Positions 50,178-57,764 of a stretch of 64,000 bases of DNA are shown here, piece after piece (the first letter of the stretch is position 1; each line of letters begins with the position of its first letter). Made by a program: the position numbers and the translations under genes. The stretch spans positions 3,038,001 to 3,102,000 of the forward strand of contig NZ_CP108513.1 in assembly GCF_035989285.1 (NCBI RefSeq), in the 5' to 3' direction. The notes beneath the pieces were generated by a model. The model saw only the letters and a program-made list of their open reading frames with translations. It was not told the origin of the DNA and made no database searches. The stretch is from Streptomyces sp. NBC_01235. GTDB lineage: Bacteria > Actinomycetota > Actinomycetes > Streptomycetales > Streptomycetaceae.

Positions 50178-50939
50178 TCAGAAGGGGATGGTCTCGCCCT
50201 CGCGTGCGGTGCGGGTGGGGCCGTCGAAGACGACGGCGGCGCGGGCGGTCGCGGCCTCCCGGGTCAGCGTGGGCCCGACGTGGGTGATGTACAGCTCCCG
50301 CACGCCCGCCTTGCGGGCGGCCTCGCCGGCGTCCTCCGGAGTCAGATGGACCTGCTGCTCATGTTCGCCTTCGCGATGCCGGTCGAGGTCCGCCTCACAC
50401 AGGAACAGGTCGGCCCCCAAGGCGAGTTCGGTGAGCGCGTCGCACGGCCCGCTGTCCCCGGAGTACGCGAGGACGCTCCCCTGGCACTCGGCGCGCAGCC
50501 CGTACGCCTCGGTGTCGTGGGCCACCGCGCGCGAGGTGAGGCGCAGGTTCCAGTGCCGGACGGTGTGCCCGTCGAACAGGGGCCTGAAGTCGAGGAACTC
50601 GCTGAGGAACCGTACGTCCGGCCGGCCGAGGAACCCGGCCAGGCGCCGGGCGCAGTCGATCGGCGCGTACACCGGGATCGGGGCCGGCGGGGTCATTCCA
50701 CCGTAGGCGAGCGCGTAGGCGGCGGCGAGGAGATCGGCGCTGTGGTCGGCGTGGAGGTGGGAGATCCAGATCGCGGTGAGCCGGTCGGGATCCGTGTGCC
50801 TGCGCAACTCCGCGAACGTCCCGAAGCCCGCGTCCACCCACACCTCGGCCCCCGCTCCGCGCAGCAGGTAGCCGGAGCAGGGGCGGCCCGGCCCCGGGTG
50901 TGGAGAGGCGGTGCCGAGGACGGTGAGACTGAGGGGCAT
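50178..50939 (-). CDS. Metallo-beta-lactamase-fold hydrolase (RNase Z-like)
   Basis: 253 residues. The zinc motif is SHLHADHSADLLAA, followed by the histidine in RAVAHDTEAYGL, aspartate in AYSGDSGPC and histidine in YITHVGPT. The N-terminal LTVLGTASPHPGPGRPCSGYLL is typical of the RNase Z/arylsulfatase-like branch. Substrate unknown; phosphodiester or ester hydrolysis is the family norm. The ATG at 50939 is used since the preceding residues are not conserved-looking, although its ribosome site is weak. Confidence 0.85.
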   Translation of the reverse strand: MPLSLTVLGTASPHPGPGRPCSGYLLRGAGAEVWVDAGFGTFAELRRHTDPDRLTAIWISHLHADHSADLLAAAYALAYGGMTPPAPIPVYAPIDCARRLAGFLGRPDVRFLSEFLDFRPLFDGHTVRHWNLRLTSRAVAHDTEAYGLRAECQGSVLAYSGDSGPCDALTELALGADLFLCEADLDRHREGEHEQQVHLTPEDAGEAARKAGVRELYITHVGPTLTREAATARAAVVFDGPTRTAREGETIPF

Positions 50940-51060
50940 GGTGGGGAGGGTACGTTTCGGTCCCGCCGGACGCGCCCTGTTCACGTCCGTCTACGGCAAC
51001 CGCAGGGGACCGTCTACGCCCGGCGCGGTGAGGCGCCGCGAGCCGGCCACCGTGGGTCGG

Positions 51061-51654
51061 CTACCGCGTCCACCCCGGGTCACGGCCGCTCAGTCCGACC
51101 GCCCGGTCGAGCAGCGGAGCGTCGTCCGGGACGGGCACCACGGGGCCGAAGATGCCGCCCCCGCGGTCCTGGTCCTCGGCGGCCGCCCGCAGGAAGTCGT
51201 GCGAGGCCCGCAGCGCGGCCGGGTCGGGCGTGTACTCCTGCCCGGTGGCACGGGCCAGGTCCCAGCCGTGGATCACCAGCTCGTCGGCGGCGACGGCCCC
51301 CGCGACCGCGCCGGGCAGGTCGATGCCGCCCGCGCGGGTCATGCCGGTCCAGGCGGCCGGGGCGCGCCAGGCCTCGGCGAGTTCGTCGAGCACCTTGGGC
51401 AGTTCCTCGCGCCAGCCGGGGCCGATGTCCGGCGCGGCGGCGTCCGAAGCGGTGTCGGTGGTGGCAACCAGGTCCTTGCGCGCGGCGTCCCGGAAGGCGC
51501 CGGCGAGGCCGGTCAGGTGCCCGAGCATGTTGCGGACCGCGCAGCCCGGGCAGGGTGTCGCGTCCGCGAGCTGCTCGTCGCGGACACCTGCCGCGAGGCG
51601 CGCGATGATCCGGGCCTGGGGCCCGAGGTCGAGAGTCGTCGTCGTGTCGGTCAT
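51061..51654 (-). CDS. TIGR03086-type metal-binding protein (mycothiol-dependent maleylpyruvate isomerase N-domain)
   Basis: 197 residues. The DinB-like four-helix bundle is recognisable from DATPCPGCAVRNMLGHLTGLAGAF with a ligand histidine, and ELVIHGWDLARATGQ with the second. The family is named by TIGR03086 and is related to mycothiol-dependent isomerases; no substrate is known. The ATG at 51654 fits family starts better than an upstream in-frame one at 51687. Confidence 0.85.
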   Translation of the reverse strand: MTDTTTTLDLGPQARIIARLAAGVRDEQLADATPCPGCAVRNMLGHLTGLAGAFRDAARKDLVATTDTASDAAAPDIGPGWREELPKVLDELAEAWRAPAAWTGMTRAGGIDLPGAVAGAVAADELVIHGWDLARATGQEYTPDPAALRASHDFLRAAAEDQDRGGGIFGPVVPVPDDAPLLDRAVGLSGRDPGWTR

Positions 51655-52104
51655 GAGGGGTGGACCGGCCGCATGCCGGAAACTCATCGCACCCCGGCCT
51701 CGATCCGTACGCCCGGTGCGCTCCGTACCGCACGGAGCGGCTCGGCCGGGGTCCGTCCGCCGCCAGGCACCCCGCGGCGATCACCGGGTCGCAGATCGCG
51801 CAGCCGCGGGAGGAGGTGTGGGCGAAAGGGACGGATCGGGTTGCCCTTGAGGTGGTGGACGGCGTCCCCCGCGGTGTGCAGCCGGGCGGGCCCGCTCCGC
51901 CCGCCTCCCCCGGTCCCGGCTTCGCTCGACCGGGCGGTGCCCCCATCCGCGTTCAGGCGGCGCCGGTCCGGCTCGCGGACCGGACACATGAGAAGCCCAG
52001 AGGCGATACCGACGCGTTCCGACGGATTCCCGCCGGGCGCGGGCCCGTGTGCAAGGCATCTGCCCGATGCCCGGGGCCCTGCCTTAGAACCACGATGACC
52101 AGGC
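51655..52104. other. 450-base gap without a supported gene
   Basis: Several frames are open on both strands, but none resembles a protein. It holds a third copy of the palindromic repeat at 51903-51945 and presumably the promoters of the divergent TIGR03086 and MFS genes. Confidence 0.7.
51903..51945. repeat. Palindromic repeat copy 3, intergenic
   Basis: Starts CCTCCCCCGGTCCCGGCTTC, then GCTCGACCGGGCGGTGCCCCCAT. Same head, loop and tail as copies 1 and 2, with the stem changed in a mostly compensating way (GGTC/GACC instead of GCTC/GAGC). Confidence 0.75.
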
Positions 52105-53340
52105 ATGACGACATCGACATGGACGGTGGTGCGGGTCCTGCGGGACCGCGACGCGGGGCTGTATCTCGCGGGGGTGGTGGTCTCCGGCTTCGGGACGTCG
52201 GCGCTGTGGCTCGCGTCGGGCGTGTGGGTCAAGGAGCTGACCGGTTCGGACGGGTCGGCCGCCCTGTGCCTGCTCGCGATGTGGGCGCCCACGCTCGTCG
52301 GCCCGCTGCTCGGCACGCTCGCCGACCGCGTCCGCCGCAAACCCCTGCTGATCGGCGCGAACCTCCTCCTGGCCGCCCTCCTGCTCACCCTCTTCACTGT
52401 CGACTCCCCGAGCCGCGTGTGGCTGCTCTACGCGGTCCTGTTCGTGTACGGCGCGGTGGGCGTCGTCCAGGACGCGGCGGAGGCGGCTCTCGTCGCCGCC
52501 GCGGTGGACCGGTCCCTGCTGGGTGACTTCAACGGGCTGCGCATGACGGCGACCGAGGGCATGAAGCTGGTGGCCCCGCTCGCGGGCGCGGGCCTCTTCG
52601 CGGCGTACGGCGGCCCGAGCGTCGCCCTGCTGGACGCCGTCACGTTCGTCCTGGCCACGGGCGTGTACGCGCTCCTGCACGTCCCCGAGGAGAAGCCGGA
52701 GCCGCCCCTGAGCGGCTGGTGGGCGCGGACCGCCGAGGGCACGCGTCACCTGTGGGCGCACGCGCGGCTGCGCCCCCTGGTCCTGGCGGGCGGCACCACG
52801 ATGCTCTGCGCGGGCATCAGCGGGGCGCTGCTCTACGCCGTCATCGACGGCCTCGGGCACTCCCCCGCCTACGCCGGTGTCCTGTACGCCGTCCAGGGCG
52901 TCGGCTCGGTCGCGGTCGGACTGGCCTCGGGCCCGGCCCAGCGTCGCCTGGGCGGGCACCGGTTCGCGGCGGCCGGGATCGCCCTCACGGCGGTCGCGGT
53001 GGCGGCACGGGCGGTCCCGGCCGACCCGGTGGCGCTGCTGTGCAGCGCGGCGAGCGGCGTCGGGCTGCCCTGCGTGCTGATCGCCGCGATGACGGCCGTG
53101 CAGCGCGAGACGCCGGATGCGCTGCTGGGCCGTACGGCCGCCACGGCCAACACCCTGATGTTCACGCCGAACGTGCTGGGGCTGGCCGCGGGGGCGGCAC
53201 TGGTCGAACTGGCCGACTACCGTCCGGTGCTGGTCGCCCTCGGGGTGGTTCTGCTGGTGCCGGCCGCGGCGCTGCTTCGGAGTCCGGCGAGCGCCGAACG
53301 CACCGCGTCCAGGTCCCCGTCCGACGCCAACCCGGCGTGA
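52105..53340 (+). CDS. MFS transporter (MFS_3, enterobactin-exporter-like)
   Basis: 411 residues with about twelve hydrophobic segments. The start VVRVLRDRDAGLYLAGVVVSGFGTSALWLA and the loop LGTLADRVRRKPLLIGANLL (motif A variant) place it with MFS_3 exporters. Substrate unknown. Its 3' end overlaps the convergent gene at 53217 by 124 bases, an unusually long tail-to-tail overlap. The ATG at 52105 is the first plausible one; the ribosome site is weak. Confidence 0.85.
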   Translation: MTTSTWTVVRVLRDRDAGLYLAGVVVSGFGTSALWLASGVWVKELTGSDGSAALCLLAMWAPTLVGPLLGTLADRVRRKPLLIGANLLLAALLLTLFTVDSPSRVWLLYAVLFVYGAVGVVQDAAEAALVAAAVDRSLLGDFNGLRMTATEGMKLVAPLAGAGLFAAYGGPSVALLDAVTFVLATGVYALLHVPEEKPEPPLSGWWARTAEGTRHLWAHARLRPLVLAGGTTMLCAGISGALLYAVIDGLGHSPAYAGVLYAVQGVGSVAVGLASGPAQRRLGGHRFAAAGIALTAVAVAARAVPADPVALLCSAASGVGLPCVLIAAMTAVQRETPDALLGRTAATANTLMFTPNVLGLAAGAALVELADYRPVLVALGVVLLVPAAALLRSPASAERTASRSPSDANPA

Positions 53341-54440
53341 TACAGGCGCAGTTCCGTGGCACCCCGGTCCCGGGCCGCCGCCGCGTCCGCGGCGAGCGTG
53401 CCGGGGCTGCCGCCCATCCCCGAGATCACGGGGAAGTTGGCGGCGACGACGGCGCCCTCCCGGCCCTGCTCGGCGAACGGCGTCAGCAGCTCCGTACCGC
53501 CCGCGCACGGCACGACCACGCCGTCCGCGACGGACAGGACGTGCGCGGGGTCCACCCCCGGGTTGGCGCCCACGTGGTACGTCACCGGGTCCGCGTGCAA
53601 CAGCACCTGGAAGTCGGCAGCGGCTGCCTGGCGCACCGCCGTCACGGCCCTCTCCTGGAGCGTGCGGGCGGCTTCGTCGCGCCACGCGCGCGTGGCCGCC
53701 GCGGTCGCCTCGCCGAGCAGCTTCTCGACCCCCGCCCAGCCCCCGTCGTCCGGCGCTCCCTGCCACAGGGGCTCCAGCGCGTCCCGGACGGCGGCAGCCA
53801 ACTCGTCGGCGTCCAGGCCCTGTTCGCCGTACCCCGCCCGGCAGGCGGGGCAGAAGCAGAGCGCCATCAGGTACTGGCCGGCGTCCCCGAGGCCGACGCC
53901 GCCGGTCTTGTCGTGGGCGTGCAGGTGCTGGAGTCCGTACCAGCCGAGGGACTCCAGTTCGGTGCCGCCCGCGCCGGGGCGTACGGCGGCCTCGGCGGCG
54001 AGGTCGACGAGGTACGCGCGCGTGGCGGGCTGCGCGATGCAGGGCGCCCAGGGGTAGCGGTCGCCGTAGGCGTTGACGACGGAGGTGTCCGGGTGGTCGG
54101 CGCCCAGGCGGGAGTTGTGCGCGAGGACCACCCAGGTGTGCACGTCGAGACCGGCCCGCGCGAGCGCCTCGGCGGCCTCCCCGTAGGCGTCGCCGGGGGC
54201 CCAGTCGCCGGCCGGGTACGGGCGCAGGGTGCGGCCCTCCCAGCGGCCGTCGGCCGGGTACAGCACGGCCGCGTGCTCGGCGGTGACGATGCGGTGGCGC
54301 GGGTGGCGGGGGGTGAGGGCGCGGGTGGAGTGGTAGGCAGCGGCGAGGGTCACCTGTTGCACGCCGAGCGCGGCGATACGGGCCGGGGCCCCGGGGTCGC
54401 CGATGACGTCCCAGGGGTAGACGAATGTCGACGCCTTCAC
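53217..54440 (-). CDS. Uncharacterised TIM-barrel-like protein linked to kdgD
   Basis: 407 residues, cytoplasmic, family not recognised with confidence. It starts STFVYPWDVIGD and has an ALGVQQVTLAAAYHS strand-helix unit, WVVLAHNSRLG, GWYGLQHLHAHDKTG and a cysteine motif LCFCPACRAGYG. This looks like hypothetical glycosidase-like TIM barrels that carry a CxxC knuckle. The GTG at 54440 overlaps the kdgD stop by one base (TAGTG), so it is translated with kdgD and may act on a uronate, aldarate or glycoside in the same route. The last 124 bases run under the convergent MFS gene. Confidence 0.6.
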   Translation of the reverse strand: MKASTFVYPWDVIGDPGAPARIAALGVQQVTLAAAYHSTRALTPRHPRHRIVTAEHAAVLYPADGRWEGRTLRPYPAGDWAPGDAYGEAAEALARAGLDVHTWVVLAHNSRLGADHPDTSVVNAYGDRYPWAPCIAQPATRAYLVDLAAEAAVRPGAGGTELESLGWYGLQHLHAHDKTGGVGLGDAGQYLMALCFCPACRAGYGEQGLDADELAAAVRDALEPLWQGAPDDGGWAGVEKLLGEATAAATRAWRDEAARTLQERAVTAVRQAAAADFQVLLHADPVTYHVGANPGVDPAHVLSVADGVVVPCAGGTELLTPFAEQGREGAVVAANFPVISGMGGSPGTLAADAAAARDRGATELRLYHAGLASDGDLDAVRSALAGLRSSAAAGTSRTTPRATSTGR

Positions 54441-55381
54441 TACCTGTCCTCCTCCAGCAGCGCGTAGCCGCGTTCGATCACCTGGGCGAGTTGCTTGACA
54501 TGGTCCTCGCTCGGTTCGTGCAGCGGCGGGCGGACCTCCCCGACGTCGAGCCCGCGCAGCCGGACACCGGCCTTGACGAGGGAGACGGCGTATCCGCGGC
54601 CCTGGGCGCGCAGTTCGACGAACGGCCGGTAGAAGCCGTCGAGGAGGCGGTGGGCGGTGGTGTCGTCGCCGGTGGTGAGCGCCCGGTGGAAGGCGAGGGC
54701 GATCTCGGGGGCGAAGCAGAACACGGCCGAGGAGTAGAGGGTGACGCCGAGGGCCCGGTAGGCGAGCTGGGTCTGTTCGGCGGTCGGCAGGCCGTTGAAG
54801 TAGAGGAAGTCGCCGGGGACCTCGGTGCGTACGGCGCTCACGATGCGCTGCATCAGGTCCAGGTCGCCGAGGCCGTCCTTGAGGCCGATGATCCCCTCGG
54901 TGCGAGCGAGTCCGACGACGGTCTCCGGGGTGAAGACGGCGTTGTCGCGCTGGTAGACGATCACGGGGAGCCCGGTCGCGGCAGCCACCTCCCGGTAGTG
55001 GCGCAGCAGGCCCTCCTGGGCGGCGACGACGAGGTAGGGCGGCATGGCGAGCAGGCCGTCCGCTCCGGCCGCCTCCGCCGACCTGGCGTAACGCACGGCG
55101 AGCGCGGTCCCGTAGCCGGCGCCGGCGACGACCGGCACCCGCCCGGCGGTCTCCTCGACGGCCGCCCGTACGCACGCCTCGAACTCCTCCGGCGTGAGCG
55201 CGTGGAACTCCCCCGTGCCGCAGCAGGCGAAGACGGCCGCGGCGCCTGCCTCCACCCCGCGGCGGACGTGGGCGCGGTAGACGGCGAGGTCGAGGGAGCC
55301 GTCGGGGCCGTAGGCGGTTACGGGGAAGAACAGCGGTCCGCTGGGGACGCGGAGGCGGGCGGCGAGCGGGGCTGACGTCAC
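54440..55381 (-). CDS. kdgD: 5-dehydro-4-deoxyglucarate dehydratase
   Basis: 313 residues, DHDPS-family TIM barrel that decarboxylates and dehydrates 5-keto-4-deoxyglucarate to 2-oxoglutarate semialdehyde. The Schiff-base lysine is Lys168 in GIIGLKDGLGD with Tyr143 in VIVYQRDNAVF; FACCGTGEFHALTPEE and the end QVIERGYALLEE match KdgD. The GTG at 55381 is chosen because GGGAGA lies five bases upstream; an ATG at 55399 lacks this. It is divergent from uronate dehydrogenase, the first step of the same oxidative route, which supports the call. Confidence 0.85.
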   Translation of the reverse strand: MTSAPLAARLRVPSGPLFFPVTAYGPDGSLDLAVYRAHVRRGVEAGAAAVFACCGTGEFHALTPEEFEACVRAAVEETAGRVPVVAGAGYGTALAVRYARSAEAAGADGLLAMPPYLVVAAQEGLLRHYREVAAATGLPVIVYQRDNAVFTPETVVGLARTEGIIGLKDGLGDLDLMQRIVSAVRTEVPGDFLYFNGLPTAEQTQLAYRALGVTLYSSAVFCFAPEIALAFHRALTTGDDTTAHRLLDGFYRPFVELRAQGRGYAVSLVKAGVRLRGLDVGEVRPPLHEPSEDHVKQLAQVIERGYALLEEDR

Positions 55382-55393
55382 AGGCTCTCCCGA

Positions 55394-55426
55394 GTCCATA
55401 TTCTTGAGCGGCGTCCATACTCCTGA
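55394..55426. promoter_or_regulatory. Direct repeats in the kdgD-udh divergent promoter
   Basis: GTCCATATTCTTGA (55394-55407) and GTCCATACTCCTGA (55413-55426) are two copies, two changes apart, 19 bases centre to centre. They fit a dimeric regulator such as the DeoR protein encoded after udh. Confidence 0.45.
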
Positions 55427-55622
55427 ACAACCTCACGCTAAGGTGCCCGATCGGGCCCGGTCAAGCGCGCAAACCCCCGGGACACCAGCAGTTTTGCCAT
55501 GCGTGTAGGACACTTGACGGGCGCCGCCACCGCTCCTTAGCGTGTCCATGAATGTGAACTTCGGCCACGCATGCGTCCGCTTCTGCCAACAACCCCGCGA
55601 ACGATCCCAAGGAGACCCGAGG

Positions 55623-56432
55623 ATGCCCGCTCCGCGCACCGTCCTGCTCACCGGCGCCGCCGGCGGCCTCGGCACCCTGATGCGGGACCTGCTGCCGGCC
55701 TACGGCTACGAGCTGCGCCTGCTCGACCTGCTCCCGATCGAGGGCGAGCCGGAGGCGATCGTCGCGGACCTGGCCGACCGGGCGGCGGTCCGGGAGGCCG
55801 TGCGGGGCGTCGACGCGATCATCCACCTCGCGGGCATCTCCCTGGAAGCTCCCTTCGAGAAGATCCTCAAGGCGAACATCGAGGGCACCTACCACCTGTA
55901 CGAGGCCGCCCGCGAGGAGGGCGTCGGCCGGATCGTCTTCGCCTCCTCCAACCACGCCGTCGGCTTCACCCCCCGCCCCCAGGGCGACGACCCCCTGATC
56001 CCCGTCGACACCCCGCACCGCCCGGACACCTTCTACGGCCTGTCCAAGTCCTTCGGCGAGGACCTCGCCCAGCTCTACTGGGACAAGCACGGCCTGGAGA
56101 GCGTGTCGGTGCGCATCGGCTCCTGCTTCGCCGAGCCGACCAGTGTGCGGATGCTCTCGGTGTGGATGAGCCCGGCCGACGGCGCCCGCCTCTTCCACGC
56201 GGCGCTGACCGCCGAGAACGTCGGCCACACCGTCGTGTACGGCTCCTCCGCCAACACCAGGCTGTGGTGGGACCTGAGCTCCGCGCGGGCGCTCGGCTAC
56301 GAACCGCGGGACGACTCCGAGCCGTACGCCGAGAAGCTGATCGCCGAGCAGGGCGAGCTGGACCCGGAGAACATCGCCCACGCCCACCTGGGCGGCCACT
56401 TCGTCAGCGATCCGCCGATCTGGCCGTACTGA
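55623..56432 (+). CDS. udh: Uronate dehydrogenase
   Basis: 269 residues, NAD-dependent short-chain (SDR) enzyme oxidising galacturonate or glucuronate to the aldarolactone. The Rossmann motif is LLTGAAGGLGTLMRD, the active site YGLSKSFGED (Tyr and Lys), and the family-specific ASSNHAVGF and RIGSCFAEP segments match bacterial Udh. GGAGACCCGAGG precedes the ATG. With kdgD it defines the oxidative galacturonate pathway; the galactarate dehydratase between them is absent here. Whether the preferred substrate is galacturonate is inferred from the pectin context. Confidence 0.88.
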   Translation: MPAPRTVLLTGAAGGLGTLMRDLLPAYGYELRLLDLLPIEGEPEAIVADLADRAAVREAVRGVDAIIHLAGISLEAPFEKILKANIEGTYHLYEAAREEGVGRIVFASSNHAVGFTPRPQGDDPLIPVDTPHRPDTFYGLSKSFGEDLAQLYWDKHGLESVSVRIGSCFAEPTSVRMLSVWMSPADGARLFHAALTAENVGHTVVYGSSANTRLWWDLSSARALGYEPRDDSEPYAEKLIAEQGELDPENIAHAHLGGHFVSDPPIWPY

Positions 56433-56707
56433 CCGAGAAGCACACCTCGTGGGACGCGGGCGGGCACAGAACGGGCCCGCCCACCGCCGTATCCGGGCAC
56501 GCGTGCTGCCCGAACCCACCCGCCCCCCGGCTCCACCGCAGGTCCGAGGCGGGGCGGCCGGGACGGGAAACGGGCCGAGACGGGCAGCGACAGGCCCGCA
56601 ACAGGCCTGGCCAGTGCCGCGCACCCGCTGTAGAAATTCCCCCATGGACCCCCACCGGGCCCCACCGGGCCCGAACGGGCAGGATGGCGGGAGAGCGAGG
56701 TGAGGAC

Positions 56708-57478
56708 ATGACCCCGAGAACGGCGGAGGAGCGCCAGCGCGAGATCGTGCGCACCGCGCGTGCCACCGGTTCGGTCGACGTCGCCGCGCTCGCCGCCGAA
56801 CTGGGCGTGGCCAGGGAGACCGTACGGCGGGATCTGCGCGCCCTGGAGGACCACGGGCTGCTACGCCGTACGCACGGCGGCGCCTATCCCGTGGAGAGCG
56901 CCGGCTTCGAGACCACGCTGGCCTTCCGCGCCACCAGCCACGTACCCGAGAAGCGCCGGATCGCCGCCGCGGCGGCCGGGCTGGTCGGGGACGCGGAGAG
57001 CGTCTTCGTCGACGAGGGCTTCACCCCGCAGCTCATCGCCGAGGCGCTGCCCAGGGACCGGCCGCTGACCGTGGTCACCGCGTCGTTGCCGGTCGCCGGC
57101 GCGCTCGCCGAGGCCGAGAACATGTCCGTGCTGCTGCTCGGCGGCCGGGTCCGCTCCGGCACACTGGCCACCGTCGACCACTGGACGACGAAGATGCTGG
57201 CCGGCTTCGTCGTCGACCTCGCCTACATCGGCGCCAACGGCATCTCCCGAGAGCACGGTCTGACCACACCGGACCCGGCCGTCGGCGAGGTCAAGGCACA
57301 GGCCGTGCGGGCGGCACGGCGCGTGGTCTTCGCGGGCGTGCACACCAAGTTCGGCGCGGTCAGCTTCTGCCGGTTCACCGAGGTGGGCGTACTGGAGACG
57401 ATCGTGACGAGCACCCTGCTTCCCGCGGCCGAGGCCCACCGGTACTCACTGCTGGGGCCTCAGGTCATCCGGGTTTGA
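56708..57478 (+). CDS. DeoR/GlpR-family transcriptional regulator
   Basis: 256 residues. The N-terminal helix-turn-helix is VDVAALAAELGVARETVRRDLRALEDHGLLRRTHGGA, read in parts; the C-terminal sugar-phosphate sensor has VFVDEGFTPQLIAEAL, LLGGRVRSGTLATVDHWT and IGANGISREHGLTTPDPAVGEVK. DeoR proteins sense sugar phosphates or keto acids. The position, 275 bases after udh on the same strand, suggests that it controls the udh/kdgD block. Confidence 0.9.
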   Translation: MTPRTAEERQREIVRTARATGSVDVAALAAELGVARETVRRDLRALEDHGLLRRTHGGAYPVESAGFETTLAFRATSHVPEKRRIAAAAAGLVGDAESVFVDEGFTPQLIAEALPRDRPLTVVTASLPVAGALAEAENMSVLLLGGRVRSGTLATVDHWTTKMLAGFVVDLAYIGANGISREHGLTTPDPAVGEVKAQAVRAARRVVFAGVHTKFGAVSFCRFTEVGVLETIVTSTLLPAAEAHRYSLLGPQVIRV

Positions 57479-57570
57479 AAAACCAACTCACTCACACAGA
57501 GGGCACCTCCATGCCTCAGAGTGCCCGATAACTCCCATCGCGCCCAGGAGCGACCCATACGCACCCAGCC

Positions 57571-57687
57571 GACGGAGCGCTGGACCCTGAGGTCTTCATC
57601 AGTGACCGGATCCCGCTGGAGCGCTACCCGCAGGCGCTGGAGCGGTTCGCGGCCGGCATCGGGTGCGAGATCGTCGTGGTGCCCTGA
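57571..57687 (+). pseudogene. C-terminal remnant of a zinc-type alcohol dehydrogenase
   Basis: One frame reads LDPEVFISDRIPLERYPQAL, ERFAAGIGCEIVVVP, stop. This is a typical C-terminal 35-residue end of medium-chain (MDR) alcohol dehydrogenases; the preceding 330 residues are missing, so the body was deleted. It lies in the 286-base gap between the DeoR and TerD genes. Whether the deleted gene belonged to the uronate operon is not known. Confidence 0.7.
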
Positions 57688-57764
57688 CGGAACGTTCCCC
57701 CACCCGTGCCCGGCTTCGGGCGCGGGTAAGGGAACGGCAAAGTGGTCTCAGTCGTTCACGGGGC

